Under the pieces are notes generated by a model, which saw nothing but the letters and a program-made list of their open reading frames with translations, searched no databases and had not been told where the DNA came from. Source: Candidatus Aerophobetes bacterium Ae_b3b (GTDB taxonomy: Bacteria; Aerophobota; Aerophobia; Aerophobales; AE-B3A). Taken from it: a DNA stretch of 38,759 bases. The stretch lies in assembly GCA_005223085.1 (NCBI GenBank), contig NJBP01000014.1, positions 1 through 38,759 of the forward strand, written 5' to 3'. How positions within the stretch are numbered: position 1 is the stretch's first letter; every line of letters starts with the position of its first letter. A program made the translations under genes and the position numbers. This document shows, piece after piece, positions 7,130 through 16,261 of the stretch.

Positions 7130-8058
7130 TTTTATCCGGGATCTACCTGGGCTGGGCCCTGGGGGCAAATGATGCGGCTAATGTCTTTGGTACAGGAGTA
7201 ACCAGCGGATTGGTAAGCTATAAATTGGCGGTCATTTTAACCGCCATTTTTGTCATTTTAGGAGCGGTGATGGAGGGCACTAAACCCATGGATACAGTGG
7301 GCTACTTTACTAGCCTTACTCTTTTTACCGCTCTCTTAGTTACCTTATCTGCTGCCATTACGGTAACCCTGATGACCCGGCTTAAGCTACCAGTTTCCAC
7401 CTCTCAAGCTATACTGGGGGCTATTGTGGGAATTGCCATTGTGGGAGAAGGTTGGAGAGGGTTACCTATGGATAAATTAACCAAAGTGGTTCTTTGCTGG
7501 ATTTTTACTCCTCTGGGAGCAGCGGTCATCTCTTTTTTACTCTTCATGGGTTTGGGTTATTTGGTCAACAGGATAAGAGGATTGGCTGTTTTTACTCATC
7601 TTATGAGAATAGGAATTTTGGTCACAGGTTGCTTCAGTGCTTATGCCTTGGGTAGTAACAACGTGGCCAATACTACGGGAGCTTTTGTGGGGGCAGGCCT
7701 CATTACCCCAATTGAGGGAGCCTTAATTGGAAGTATTAGCATCGGGGTGGGAGCTCTCACCTACAGTCGAGGAGTAATGATATCTGTGGGAAGACGAATC
7801 TCTCTTCTGGATCCCTTTTCCGCCTTGGTGGTAGTTTTGGCCGGGGCTATCACGGTTTACCTTTATACTCAGATAGGAGTTCCTGTTTCAACCTCCCAGG
7901 CAGTGGTAGGAGCAGTGGCAGCAATTGGATTAGCTAAAGGAATCAGGACAATTAATAAGAAAATGCTTTTCTTTATCCTCCTGGGTTGGATATCCACCCC
8001 TATTCTGGCAGCCAGCCTCTCTATCCTGATGTTACTTCTATTCTCCGGAATAATTTAA
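7120..8058 (+). CDS. pit: PiT family inorganic phosphate permease
   Basis: This is a 312-residue membrane protein with about ten hydrophobic segments and the duplicated PiT signature: GANDAANVFGTG at residues 15-26 and GSNNVANTTGAFVGAG in the second half. Each is followed by a PVSTSQAxxGA motif (LPVSTSQAILGA and VPVSTSQAVVGA). PiT proteins take up metal-phosphate with H+ or Na+; some relatives carry sulfate. The start is fixed by GAGGAG in the 22-bp repeat. Its usual partner, DUF47, is 3.85 kb upstream, so co-transcription from the original promoter has probably been disturbed. Confidence 0.92.
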   Translation: MWFLLSGIYLGWALGANDAANVFGTGVTSGLVSYKLAVILTAIFVILGAVMEGTKPMDTVGYFTSLTLFTALLVTLSAAITVTLMTRLKLPVSTSQAILGAIVGIAIVGEGWRGLPMDKLTKVVLCWIFTPLGAAVISFLLFMGLGYLVNRIRGLAVFTHLMRIGILVTGCFSAYALGSNNVANTTGAFVGAGLITPIEGALIGSISIGVGALTYSRGVMISVGRRISLLDPFSALVVVLAGAITVYLYTQIGVPVSTSQAVVGAVAAIGLAKGIRTINKKMLFFILLGWISTPILAASLSILMLLLFSGII

Positions 8059-8104
8059 GAAGTTATCGCTGGAGTCCTTCTAGCCAGAGGAAGGCGGCTC
8101 CTTC

Positions 8105-8134
8105 TTGACAGTCGTCCTCTCATATGAGTATAAT
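8105..8134 (+). promoter_or_regulatory. Sigma-70-type promoter for the serine hydrolase gene
   Basis: TTGACA at 8105-8110 and a perfect TATAAT at 8129-8134 are separated by 18 bp, 23 bp ahead of the ATG at 8158. The transcript would have a very short leader containing the AGGGAGG ribosome site. Confidence 0.75.
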
Positions 8135-8157
8135 GCAAATGAAAAGGGAGGTATGTT

Positions 8158-9714
8158 ATGCGTTGGAAAAATGTCCTAATAATTATGTGTCTCATTTCTT
8201 TCTTCTCGTCTCTCGGTGCTCAAGGTGAACCTAAGCTTGTAAGCGACAAGGAACTTGGAGCAATATTGGCAAATTTTGAGCAATATGCGGAAAAAAGCAT
8301 GCGTGACTGGGAAACACCAGGTATGGCTGTGACAATTGTACAAGGAGACGATATCGTCTATACCAAGGCCTTTGGTGTTAAGACACACAAGGGAAATGAT
8401 CCGGTTACTGCGGACACTATGTTTCAGATTGGTTCGACATCCAAGGCGTTTACGGCGGCATTGGTAGCCATGTTAGCGGACGAGCGCAAAATAAGATGGA
8501 AAGATCCTGTTATTGAACATCTGCCGGATTTTGAAATGTACGATCCCTGGGTTACCAGGGAGTTCATGATAGAGGACCTGATGGCTCAACGAAGCGGGAT
8601 GCCATCTCATGCCATAGATGCACTGGTAATGCTCGGCTTTGACAGAGATTATATCAGACATGCAATTCGTTACGCAAAACCTACCAGCAGCTTTCGTTCT
8701 GAATTCGCATACCAGAACAACCTTTTCCTCGTAGCTGCCGAACTCATAGAAAAACATACAGGGAAAAGCTGGGAAGAGAATATCAAAGAACGTATTTTTG
8801 AACCGCTTGGCATGTCTGATTCCAGCATGGATATAAAATCATTTCAAGACGCCAAAGACGTAATTTCTTTGCACCACAGGTTCGGGGACAAAATCATTAC
8901 TCTTTCCAAGGACTGGCCATACTTACACTGGACATATGTATATGGGCCGGCAGGGGGTATCAATTCGAATATAACCGATATGGCCCAGTGGCTGAAGTTT
9001 CAGGTCAATAACGGTGTATTTGATGGAAAGCCTTTAGTTACAGAAGAAAGCATGAACTTTATGCATACGCCGAAAACTATTACTATGCTAACTACGGGAA
9101 AAAGACAATACTATGCTCAGGCATGGGTTTATAGAGAAAATACTCCCTACCCGATTGTCTGGCACAATGGCGGTACGACAGGGTGTAAAACGATGGTAGC
9201 AATAGTACCGGAGGCAAAGGTCGGCATAGTCGTTCTTTCCAATTTAATAGACTCCAGTCTGCCCGACGCTCTGGCGTTCCGCTTCTTTGATATGTATTTG
9301 GGCAGTCCGGATGTGGACTGGAGCAGGGAAATGCTCGCCCAGATGAAAGAGGCGATGAAAAAGGCCGAGGCCAAACTCCCGGTTCCTCCCGAAAATCCCC
9401 TGCCAACTATGCCCTTGGAAAAGTACGTTGGTGATTACCGGAACAACGTTTACGGCAAAATGGATATTAGCGAGAAAGAGGGAGGTCTTGTTTTGACTAT
9501 AGGTCCTAACAAGGTCGAAATGTATCTGACGCCCTGGAATAGAGATACATTTTCTATATACTGGCCCTTCTATAATGACTCGAGTGAACCCGGTGGATTT
9601 GCATTGTTTCAAGCCGATCCGGAAGGGGCCATGAAAAGTGTAACCGTTACTCCATTAAATGAAGATGGATGTGGTGTTTTTGAGCCAATAACTACATTGC
9701 CGGGCAAAAACTAA
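8158..9714 (+). CDS. Secreted serine beta-lactamase/esterase-like hydrolase (class C fold) with C-terminal DUF3471-like domain
   Basis: The 518-residue protein starts with a signal peptide (MRWKNVLIIMCLISFFSSLG). The beta-lactamase/transpeptidase-like domain has the nucleophile motif S93-T-S-K96, Y185-Q-N187 in place of YxN, and H336-N-G in place of KTG. HNG is common in esterase or peptidase relatives (EstB, D-aminopeptidase-like) rather than antibiotic-hydrolysing AmpC. From about residue 400, EKYVGDYRNNVYGKMDI starts a beta-rich DUF3471-type domain. The protein should act outside the cytoplasmic membrane on peptides, esters or cell-wall pieces. It is a single gene with its own promoter. 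The substrate is unknown. Confidence 0.85.
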   Translation: MRWKNVLIIMCLISFFSSLGAQGEPKLVSDKELGAILANFEQYAEKSMRDWETPGMAVTIVQGDDIVYTKAFGVKTHKGNDPVTADTMFQIGSTSKAFTAALVAMLADERKIRWKDPVIEHLPDFEMYDPWVTREFMIEDLMAQRSGMPSHAIDALVMLGFDRDYIRHAIRYAKPTSSFRSEFAYQNNLFLVAAELIEKHTGKSWEENIKERIFEPLGMSDSSMDIKSFQDAKDVISLHHRFGDKIITLSKDWPYLHWTYVYGPAGGINSNITDMAQWLKFQVNNGVFDGKPLVTEESMNFMHTPKTITMLTTGKRQYYAQAWVYRENTPYPIVWHNGGTTGCKTMVAIVPEAKVGIVVLSNLIDSSLPDALAFRFFDMYLGSPDVDWSREMLAQMKEAMKKAEAKLPVPPENPLPTMPLEKYVGDYRNNVYGKMDISEKEGGLVLTIGPNKVEMYLTPWNRDTFSIYWPFYNDSSEPGGFALFQADPEGAMKSVTVTPLNEDGCGVFEPITTLPGKN

Positions 9715-9770
9715 GCCAATCTGGTAAGGAGTGCGGGTTCGGTAAGATTGTACCTGATTCAATTGGCAAG

Positions 9771-9799
9771 TTGGCCAAAGAGATACGTTTTGCTATAAT
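9771..9799 (+). promoter_or_regulatory. Promoter for the DUF4163/DUF3298 gene
   Basis: TTGGCC at 9771-9776, a 17-bp spacer and TATAAT at 9794-9799 lie 35 bp before ATG 9835. TTGGCAAGTTGGCCAA overlaps the -35 region and forms a small imperfect palindrome that could bind a regulator. Confidence 0.6.
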
Positions 9800-9834
9800 G
9801 AATTCCAGTTGAATAAAAAAGGAGGTAGGACAGT

Positions 9835-10617
9835 ATGCAAAACAAAAAAGTTTTCATTCTATTCGTAAGTGCCATCTGGCTATTATCAATAATAGGACTG
9901 CTCGTCAACGAAACCGATGCAAACCAGCCTTCCATTAGTTCCTTACCGGTGAACATTCAGTCTATTCGAGAATCAGATAGCTTTTTCTATGTGCAAGCCG
10001 AATATCCAGAGTTCGAGACAGCCGGCACAGATTTCAACCAGGAAATTGCCACTCTAATTTCTGGCAAAATTAATAGTTTCAAAGAGGAATCCAGGGACAA
10101 CTGGAAGGCCAGGCTGGATACGATGCCTGCCGATAAGCCATTACCCAAGGGTCCTCAGCAGCCTTTTGAATTTCTTGCCTCCTGGGACTCGGCTCAACTT
10201 AACAATACCTATTTAAGTTTGGTGATAAAGATATACTATTTCAGTGGTGGAGCTCATGGCAATGAGGAAATCCATGCCTTCAATTATGACATGGTCAAAA
10301 AGAAAAAGATAGAAATTAAGGATTTCTTTGATTCTGCTCAAGAGGCGTTGAAGAAAATATCCCAAATCTCAGCTGAGGATATTAAGAGCCAACTTCAATC
10401 CAGAGGATGGAAAGAAGATGACAATCTAAAAGAAATGGTAAATCAGGGGACGGCGCCTCTTTTTAAAAACTTCCAGAACTTTAATTTTGACAGTTACAAT
10501 CTGATTATTTATTTTCAGAGGTATCAGGTGGCCCCGGGTGCAGCTGGATCAATAATCGTCAGGATTGCAAAAGTAGCTTTGGAGCAAAATCTCCTTCAAT
10601 CGGATTACTTGAGGTAG
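9835..10617 (+). CDS. Exported DUF4163/DUF3298 domain protein (RsiV/PdaC-like)
   Basis: The 260-residue product has an N-terminal hydrophobic signal or anchor (VFILFVSAIWLLSIIGLLV). A DUF4163-like part follows (YVQAEYPEF, then a long helix). YYFSGGAHGNEEIHAFNYD leads into a DUF3298 domain with LIIYFQRYQVAPGAAGS near the end. This pair of domains occurs in RsiV, an anti-sigma factor that binds lysozyme, and in the deacetylase PdaC. Here there is no cytoplasmic sigma-binding region and no deacetylase domain, so it is a stand-alone extracytoplasmic protein of unknown ligand. AAGGAGG lies before ATG 9835. Confidence 0.75.
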   Translation: MQNKKVFILFVSAIWLLSIIGLLVNETDANQPSISSLPVNIQSIRESDSFFYVQAEYPEFETAGTDFNQEIATLISGKINSFKEESRDNWKARLDTMPADKPLPKGPQQPFEFLASWDSAQLNNTYLSLVIKIYYFSGGAHGNEEIHAFNYDMVKKKKIEIKDFFDSAQEALKKISQISAEDIKSQLQSRGWKEDDNLKEMVNQGTAPLFKNFQNFNFDSYNLIIYFQRYQVAPGAAGSIIVRIAKVALEQNLLQSDYLR

Positions 10618-10707
10618 TTCTCAGTAATCAGGCTCTAATAATGTTCTCCGAGTCCCATAAGGTCTGAAGTATTTCGCTTGTCAACCCCCTGCGTTAAACC
10701 ATGTATA

Positions 10708-10726
10708 AGAGAGCTCAGAGCTCTCT
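10708..10726 (+). terminator. Short perfect hairpin, possible weak terminator
   Basis: The arms AGAGAGCT and AGCTCTCT form eight base pairs around a three-base loop, followed by an AT-rich stretch rather than a clean T-run. It lies between the DUF3298 gene and the accD promoter, where a terminator would fit. Confidence 0.4.
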
Positions 10727-10737
10727 AATTCATAATT

Positions 10738-10765
10738 TTGACATTTTTGTCTGGCATGGTATTAT
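10738..10765 (+). promoter_or_regulatory. Promoter for accD
   Basis: TTGACA at 10738-10743 is followed after 16 bp by TATTAT at 10760-10765, about 29 bp upstream of the chosen accD start. Confidence 0.6.
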
Positions 10766-10793
10766 AAGCTTAAATTGAGCGGAGATGGCACAA

Positions 10794-11630
10794 ATGGGCT
10801 GGTTTGAGAGAACCTATAACCGGATAAAAAGGGGAAAGAAGAAAATAGACATTCCTCATGGGCTCTGGACCAAGTGCACCAACTGCTCTGAAATCGTTTA
10901 CAACAAGAGCCTGGAAGATAACCTTAAGGTCTGTCCCAAATGCGGATTTCACTTCTACCTGCGAGCAAGGAAAAGAATCGAGATTACCTTGGATAAAGAT
11001 AGTTTCATCGAATACGATTCGAAGATAAATTCCGATAATCCGCTTAACTTTCCAGGGTATGAAGAGAAATTAAGTAAAAGCGAAAAAGCCACTGGCCTGG
11101 ATGAGGCTGCTCTGATTGGAGAGGGGAAAATCGGAGGTAGATCGATAGCCGTTGGAGTTACTGATTTTGGCTTCATGGGAGGAAGCATGGGTTCAGTGGT
11201 TGGGGAAAGAATAACTCTCACCATAGAAAAGGCTATGGGAAAAAAATACCCACTCCTAATTATCTCCGGTTCAGGAGGTGGAGCTAGAATGCAAGAGGGA
11301 ATTATCTCTTTGATGCAAATGGCCAAGACCAGTGCCGCCATAGCTGAACTCAAAAGACTGGGACTGCTCTATATATCTTTGCTTACTCATCCGACCATGG
11401 GAGGGGTAATGGCTAGTTTCGCCAGTCGGGGAGATATTGTCCTCGCCGAGCCGGGAGCTCTCTTAGGATTTGCCGGGCCTCGGGTCATAAAGCAAACCAT
11501 TAAACAGCAAATGCCTAAAGGTTTTCAGCAGTCTGAATCACTGCTTGAACATGGGGTCATTGATTTAGTGGTGGAGAGAAGTAAAATTAGGTCCACCTTA
11601 ATCAGAATTCTGGACCTGGTTCTTTCATAA
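10794..11630 (+). CDS. accD: Acetyl-CoA carboxylase carboxyltransferase subunit beta
   Basis: This protein of about 278 residues carries the AccD N-terminal zinc ribbon (CTNC and CPKC, 15 residues apart) and a crotonase-like carboxyltransferase domain with GSGGGARMQEG and HPTMGGVMASFA. It transfers CO2 from carboxybiotin to acetyl-CoA, the first step of fatty-acid synthesis, and needs AccA, which does not follow here. ATG 10794 has GGAG nine bases upstream; ATG 10785 is in frame but leaves no spacer. Length and motifs are normal. The next gene is a ferredoxin 53 bp downstream, an unusual neighbour for accD. Confidence 0.93.
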   Translation: MGWFERTYNRIKRGKKKIDIPHGLWTKCTNCSEIVYNKSLEDNLKVCPKCGFHFYLRARKRIEITLDKDSFIEYDSKINSDNPLNFPGYEEKLSKSEKATGLDEAALIGEGKIGGRSIAVGVTDFGFMGGSMGSVVGERITLTIEKAMGKKYPLLIISGSGGGARMQEGIISLMQMAKTSAAIAELKRLGLLYISLLTHPTMGGVMASFASRGDIVLAEPGALLGFAGPRVIKQTIKQQMPKGFQQSESLLEHGVIDLVVERSKIRSTLIRILDLVLS

Positions 11631-11683
11631 AGCTTACATGCAGGGGAGAAAAGGACAAAAACTGACGCTCAAGGAGGTAAAAG

Positions 11684-11869
11684 ATGAAAAAGCCACTCAT
11701 AGATGAGGAGCTGTGTACAGGATGTGAGATCTGTATTGATGAGTGTCCAAATAACGCTCTGGAGATGGTAGATGACGTTGCTAAACTAGTTAAACCAGAA
11801 GACTGTGATGGCAAAGGGGAGTGTGCAGAGGCTTGTCCTGCAGAGGCTATCACTATGGAAGAGGAATAG
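11684..11869 (+). CDS. Small ferredoxin with one complete and one three-cysteine cluster motif
   Basis: This is a 61-residue, acidic ferredoxin. The first motif CTGCEICIDECP is a full Cx2Cx2Cx3CP set for [4Fe-4S]. The second, CDGKGECAEACP, has Lys where the second Cys should be, leaving three cysteines with otherwise correct spacing. Similar second motifs (CDGxGxC) occur in other small ferredoxins, where the cluster may be [3Fe-4S] or have a non-Cys ligand. It is a cytoplasmic electron carrier and could serve CODH or Rnf encoded nearby (inference). AAGGAGG lies before ATG 11684, and a strong hairpin follows directly. Confidence 0.88.
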   Translation: MKKPLIDEELCTGCEICIDECPNNALEMVDDVAKLVKPEDCDGKGECAEACPAEAITMEEE

Positions 11870-11876
11870 TCCAATA

Positions 11877-11919
11877 CAGGCCAGGCTGTCCATATTAAAT
11901 AAGGGCCGAGCCTGGCCTG
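11877..11919 (+). terminator. Strong hairpin after the ferredoxin gene
   Basis: CAGGCCAGGCT (11877-11887) and its exact complement AGCCTGGCCTG (11909-11919) form an 11-bp stem with a 21-base loop, followed by ATTTTATG. It starts eight bases after the ferredoxin stop and probably ends the accD-ferredoxin transcript. Confidence 0.7.
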
Positions 11920-12001
11920 ATTTTATGTGAGAAGGATACAAAAAAGAAAAATATCAGCTTAAATCTGCGGCTGAATAATTATGATTTTGAGGTAAAGGGA
12001 A

Positions 12002-13105
12002 GTGAAAAGAAGGAAAAGTCGAGAGGTAAAGATTGGTAGGTTAAAGATTGGTGGTGGCAACCCGGTGGTGGTGCAGGGAATGACCAAAACCAAAACCGAG
12101 GACGTTCCAGCCACAGTTGCCCAGATCAGAAAGCTCACCCAGGCTGGAGCAAAGATAGTGAGGATAGCTCTTCCCGATATGGTAGCTGCCAAGGACCTTT
12201 CTAAAATCAGGACCGAGGTGGATATTCCTCTGGTAGCTGATGTTCATTTTAATCATAAACTTGCCCTGGAAGCTATAGACCGGGGGATAGATAAAGTAAG
12301 AGTTAATCCCGGAAATATGGCCAAAAAAGAAATACTGAAGATAGCAGAAAAAGCTAAAAAAAAGGGAATTCCCCTTAGGGTAGGGATAAACTCAGGATCT
12401 TTAGAGAGAGGAGTTCTAAAGGACCATTTTTTAAAAGGAAGGGTAAGGGAGGATGAGGAAGAAAGATATCGGACCACAGTGGCTGAGGCCATGGCAAAAA
12501 GTGCCTTGAATACTGTGAAACTTCTAGAAAAAGTGGATTTTTCAGATATTGTTGTCTCTCTTAAAGCTAATGATGTGCTCACCACTATTCTTTCTTATCA
12601 ACTGATATCGGATAAGATTTCCTACCCTCTTCATCTAGGTATAACTGCTTCCGGCCCTCCTCCTGAAGGCATTATAAAATCATCCATAGCCATAGGAACT
12701 CTTCTTTTCCAGGGAATAGGGGATACTATCAGGGTTTCTTTAACTTGTGACCCAGTGGAGGAGGTCAAAATAGGATATCAGATCCTGAAATCTCTTGGCT
12801 TGTTTAAAGGGGGTCCGGATTTAATTTCCTGTCCTAGCTGTGGGAGGTGCCGGATAGACTTAGAATCAGTAGCAAAAGAGATTCTCTCCGAAATAGAAGG
12901 AATCAAGACTCCTTTAAAGATAGCAGTGATGGGGTGTGAAGTTAATGGGCCAGGCGAGGCCAGGGAAGCCGATATTGGCATAGCCTGTAACAAAAGAGGA
13001 GGGACGCTTTTTAAAAAGGGGAAACCGCTTAGAAAGGTTAAGGAGAAAGATATAGTCAGAGTTTTGTTAGAAGAGGTCGAGAAAATGAGCCAGGAGGCTG
13101 ATTAA
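12002..13105 (+). CDS. ispG: 4-hydroxy-3-methylbut-2-enyl diphosphate synthase (IspG/GcpE)
   Basis: The 367-residue product has the IspG TIM barrel, starting with the phosphate-binding [10 protein letters not shown] and continuing to [12 protein letters not shown] and DKVRVNPGN. It has the C-terminal [4Fe-4S] domain with SCPSCGRC and [10 protein letters not shown], where Cys, Cys, Cys and Glu ligate the cluster. It reduces MEcPP to HMBPP in the non-mevalonate isoprenoid pathway using ferredoxin or flavodoxin electrons. The start is GTG 12002, with GAGG about eight bases upstream. It is of the short bacterial length and leads a run of tightly spaced genes (five-base gap to pyrG). Confidence 0.95.
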   Translation: MKRRKSREVKIGRLKIGGGNPVVVQGMTKTKTEDVPATVAQIRKLTQAGAKIVRIALPDMVAAKDLSKIRTEVDIPLVADVHFNHKLALEAIDRGIDKVRVNPGNMAKKEILKIAEKAKKKGIPLRVGINSGSLERGVLKDHFLKGRVREDEEERYRTTVAEAMAKSALNTVKLLEKVDFSDIVVSLKANDVLTTILSYQLISDKISYPLHLGITASGPPPEGIIKSSIAIGTLLFQGIGDTIRVSLTCDPVEEVKIGYQILKSLGLFKGGPDLISCPSCGRCRIDLESVAKEILSEIEGIKTPLKIAVMGCEVNGPGEAREADIGIACNKRGGTLFKKGKPLRKVKEKDIVRVLLEEVEKMSQEAD

Positions 13106-13110
13106 TTGGG

Positions 13111-14706
13111 GTGAAGATGACCAAGTTTATCTTTGTCACGGGAGGGGTTCTTTCTTCCCTCGGTAAGGGAATAGCCTCAGCTTCCATTGGAGCTCTTCTT
13201 AAATCACGGGGCCTGAAGGTAAGTATGCTTAAGTTTGATCCTTATATCAATGTAGATCCAGGAACAATGAATCCTTATCAACACGGAGAGGTGTTTGTCA
13301 CCAGGGATGGAGCCGAGACCGATCTTGATTTGGGTCATTATGAGCGTTTTGTGGACATTGATTTATCATCTCATAACAATGCAACTACTGGTCAGATTTA
13401 TAGTGCCGTGATCGAGAAGGAAAGACGGGGCGAATATCTGGGAAGGACCATCCAGGTAGTTCCTCATATCACCGATGAGATACAGCAGAGGATAAAAAAA
13501 GTAGCCGAAAAAGATAGGGCCGAAGTAGTCATCACTGAAATAGGAGGAACAGTGGGAGATATCGAATCCCTTCCCTTCCTGGAAGCAATAAGACAGTTTC
13601 GTCTCAAGATAGGCAGGGAAAATACGCTATTTATTCACCTAACCCTTCTTCCGTATGTCGCTTCTTCGGATGAACTTAAAACTAAACCAACTCAGCACAG
13701 TGTGGGTAGACTACGGGAGATAGGAATTCAGCCAGATTTAATTCTTTGTAGAACCCGAATTCCCTTAACTTCTGAGGCAAGGGGGAAGATCTCTCTTTTC
13801 TGTAATGTAGAGAGAGAAGATGTTATCCAGGCTATTGATGTAGATAATATCTACGAGGTCCCTCTTCGCTTCGACACTGAAGGATTGACCGACAATATTT
13901 TGCAAAAATTGGGTCTTTCCATTCCCAAAAAGAGTTTGGATAGCTGGCGAAAATGGGTGGAAAAGGTCAATAATCCTGACCAGGAAACAAGGATTGCTGT
14001 GGTGGGTAAGTATGTAAAAATGAAAGATGCCTATAAAAGTATACGCGAGGCTTTTATTCATGCCGGGGCTGCCAATAGGGTAAGGGTTAAGGTGGTGTGG
14101 CTAGAAGCAGAGAAGCTCGAGGCCGATCCACCAAAATATCTTTCCTCGGTGAAAGGGATTCTAGTTCCTGGTGGATTTGGTTCCCGAGGGATGGAAGGAA
14201 AGATAAGGGCTATCCAGTATGCTCGAGAAGAGAAAATTCCCTTGTTAGGAATTTGTCTGGGAATGCAATGTGCTACCATTGAGTTTGCCCGAAATGTGGC
14301 CGGGTTAAAAGGTGCTAACTCAACAGAGTTTGACCCTGATACCCCTTATGCTGTAATAGACCTTTTACCAGAACAAAAAAATATAAGGGATAAGGGTGGC
14401 ACTATGAGATTGGGTGCTTACCCCTGCCGATTGGACCCGGATAGTTATAGTTCTCGGGCTTACGGAAAGACCTTAGTTTACGAGCGTCACCGCCACCGGT
14501 ATGAGTTTAACAATGAGTATCGTCGTCTTTTTGGGCAGATGGGATTAAGGATAGCAGGCGTCTTTCGCCAGAAGGACCTGGTGGAAATCATTGAAATTTC
14601 TGATCATCCCTGGTTCGTGGCGGTTCAGTTTCACCCTGAATTTCAGTCCCATCCCCAATCTCCTCATCCCTTGTTCAGAGACTTTGTCAAGGCGGCTATG
14701 AAATGA
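13111..14706 (+). CDS. pyrG: CTP synthase
   Basis: This protein of about 531 residues has the synthetase domain ([19 protein letters not shown]-loop, [32 protein letters not shown]) followed by the glutaminase domain. The latter has the nucleophile Cys382 in GICLGMQ, and the catalytic His and Glu in HPEF near the end. It makes CTP from UTP, ATP and glutamine. GTG 13111 is in frame; ATG 13117, two codons later, could equally be the start. Its stop overlaps the rnfA start (ATGA), so the two are translationally coupled. CTP also feeds the cytidylyltransferase-type genes further downstream, though no direct link is shown. Confidence 0.95.
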   Translation: MKMTKFIFVTGGVLSSLGKGIASASIGALLKSRGLKVSMLKFDPYINVDPGTMNPYQHGEVFVTRDGAETDLDLGHYERFVDIDLSSHNNATTGQIYSAVIEKERRGEYLGRTIQVVPHITDEIQQRIKKVAEKDRAEVVITEIGGTVGDIESLPFLEAIRQFRLKIGRENTLFIHLTLLPYVASSDELKTKPTQHSVGRLREIGIQPDLILCRTRIPLTSEARGKISLFCNVEREDVIQAIDVDNIYEVPLRFDTEGLTDNILQKLGLSIPKKSLDSWRKWVEKVNNPDQETRIAVVGKYVKMKDAYKSIREAFIHAGAANRVRVKVVWLEAEKLEADPPKYLSSVKGILVPGGFGSRGMEGKIRAIQYAREEKIPLLGICLGMQCATIEFARNVAGLKGANSTEFDPDTPYAVIDLLPEQKNIRDKGGTMRLGAYPCRLDPDSYSSRAYGKTLVYERHRHRYEFNNEYRRLFGQMGLRIAGVFRQKDLVEIIEISDHPWFVAVQFHPEFQSHPQSPHPLFRDFVKAAMK

Positions 14707-15281
14707 GGTTTATCTTGCTTTTCCTTAGCGCAGCTTTAGTTAATAACTTCGTTTTAAGATACTTTTTAGGCATCTGTCCTTTTTTGGGAGTAACAGGAAG
14801 AATAGAATCTGCCGTGGCTATGGGCTTTGCAACTACCTTTGTTATGACCTTGACCGCTACTATTATCTGGCTGGTGAACCACTTTATTCTAGTTCAGTTC
14901 CATCTTCCTTTCTTACAGTATGTTACGGCTATTCTGGTTATTGCCTCACTGGTGCAGCTAATAGAGATGTTTATTCGCAAAGTAAGCCCTGGTCTTTACC
15001 GGTCTTTAGGGATATACCTCCCCCTTATTACTACCAATTGCGCCATATTCTTCGTAGCTCTTTTTATTCCCTTGAGAAATTATGGCTTTATTGAGAGCAT
15101 CGTTTTTGGCTTTGGAGCCGGTCTAGGATTCACTCTAGTTATGTGGATGATGGCCGGAATTAGAGAACAGTTGGACTTTGCTGAGGTTCCTGAACCTCTC
15201 AAAGGGGCTGCCATTACCTTGATTACGGCTGGCCTACTGGCTCTAGCTTTTATGGGGTTCACTGGCCTTATTGGCAGCTAG
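14703..15281 (+). CDS. rnfA: RnfA subunit of the ion-pumping ferredoxin:NAD oxidoreductase
   Basis: The 192-residue integral membrane protein has six hydrophobic helices. It opens with the RnfA-specific [17 protein letters not shown] rather than the RnfE/NqrD version, and TTNCAIFF provides the conserved Cys in mid-membrane, a candidate ligand for the shared membrane iron-sulfur site. RnfA and RnfE together bury this site, which passes electrons across the membrane. Its start overlaps pyrG by four bases, and rnfB follows after 15 bp. The usual rnfC, D, G and E are absent from this window. Confidence 0.92.
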   Translation: MRFILLFLSAALVNNFVLRYFLGICPFLGVTGRIESAVAMGFATTFVMTLTATIIWLVNHFILVQFHLPFLQYVTAILVIASLVQLIEMFIRKVSPGLYRSLGIYLPLITTNCAIFFVALFIPLRNYGFIESIVFGFGAGLGFTLVMWMMAGIREQLDFAEVPEPLKGAAITLITAGLLALAFMGFTGLIGS

Positions 15282-15296
15282 CTAAAAAGCGGAAAA

Positions 15297-16100
15297 ATGA
15301 ATTTAATCTTGCTTTCCACATTAACCATGGGAGGACTGGCCGCTGTCTTTGCTCTTTTTTTGTCTATAGCTCACAAGAAATTAAAAGTGGAAGAGGACCC
15401 CCGGACGGAGCAAGTTCTAGGGTACCTGCCCGGTGTTAACTGCGGAGCATGTGGACGTGCTAGTTGCCGGAGTCTCGCAGAAGCAATCGTTAAGGGAGAG
15501 GCTTTAGCTAGCGCCTGTGTAGCGGGCGGAAATGATGTGGGTCAGAAAATAGCTGCTTTAATGGGAGTAGAGTCAGGGTCTACTCAGAGTAAGGTGGCTG
15601 TGCTTCACTGCGGAGCTTTACATTCGGAGAGGGGGAAAAAAGCAGAATACGAAGGAGTAAAAAGCTGCCAGGCAGCCGATCTACTGATGGGAGGAAATCT
15701 AGCCTGTGGGTATGGTTGCCTGGGGTATGGTGATTGCCAGGCTTCCTGCCCATTTGATGCTATTAGCATGCGTGGGGGTCTACCCCGGATCGACGCTGCT
15801 AAATGTACTGGATGTGGAAATTGTGTCAAAGCGTGTCCCAGAAATCTAATCACTCTCGAGGTTTTAGATGGAGAGCCACGTTACCGGGTTGTCTGTTCTT
15901 CTTTGGATAAGGGGAAAAAAGCCAGGAAGGTTTGTAAAAAAGCTTGTATAGCTTGCGGTTTATGCGTCAAGGTATGCCCCTTTGATGCTTGTGAGCTACA
16001 GGATAATCTGGCCGTGATCGATGAGAGAAATTGTCAATCATGTGGGGTATGTGCCCAAAGATGTCCCACCGGAGCAATATCCCTGAATTCACTTTGTTAA
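15297..16100 (+). CDS. rnfB: RnfB iron-sulfur subunit of the Rnf complex
   Basis: This 267-residue protein has an N-terminal membrane anchor (LSTLTMGGLAAVFALFLSIA). A four-Cys domain follows (NCGACGRASC and a later C). After it come several ferredoxin motifs: CGYGCLGYGDCQASCP, CTGCGNCVKACP, CIACGLCVKVCP and CQSCGVCAQRCP. That is the RnfB layout, which takes electrons from reduced ferredoxin at the membrane. The end is normal (ISLNSLC). It is last in the pyrG-rnfA-rnfB group. The cooC promoter and gene lie 160 bp downstream, so Rnf and the acetyl-CoA pathway are physically linked, as expected for an acetogen-like energy scheme. Confidence 0.93.
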   Translation: MNLILLSTLTMGGLAAVFALFLSIAHKKLKVEEDPRTEQVLGYLPGVNCGACGRASCRSLAEAIVKGEALASACVAGGNDVGQKIAALMGVESGSTQSKVAVLHCGALHSERGKKAEYEGVKSCQAADLLMGGNLACGYGCLGYGDCQASCPFDAISMRGGLPRIDAAKCTGCGNCVKACPRNLITLEVLDGEPRYRVVCSSLDKGKKARKVCKKACIACGLCVKVCPFDACELQDNLAVIDERNCQSCGVCAQRCPTGAISLNSLC

Positions 16101-16204
16101 TTTATGAGGAGCCAGGGGTTGAAGTTTTTTTTATTGGGCCTTGTGAAAATAATTACAAGCTTGCAGTTTCGGGCTCTATAAGGATTTTCAAGCTTGTTCA
16201 GTAC

Positions 16205-16232
16205 TTGACTAACTCAGAAGGGATGATAAAAT
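16205..16232 (+). promoter_or_regulatory. Promoter for the cooC-cooS-acs operon
   Basis: TTGACT at 16205-16210, a 16-bp spacer and TAAAAT at 16227-16232 lie 29 bp before the cooC ATG. The 160-bp rnfB-cooC gap holding it shows no clear terminator, so read-through from rnf is also possible. Confidence 0.6.
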
Positions 16233-16261
16233 ACAGGGACTTTGCCTTGAGGAAAATGGGG

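Noticed and set aside
8158-9714. Antibiotic-resistance beta-lactamase
   Set aside because: The third motif is HNG and there is a C-terminal DUF3471-like domain, which fit an esterase or peptidase relative better; resistance is not supported.
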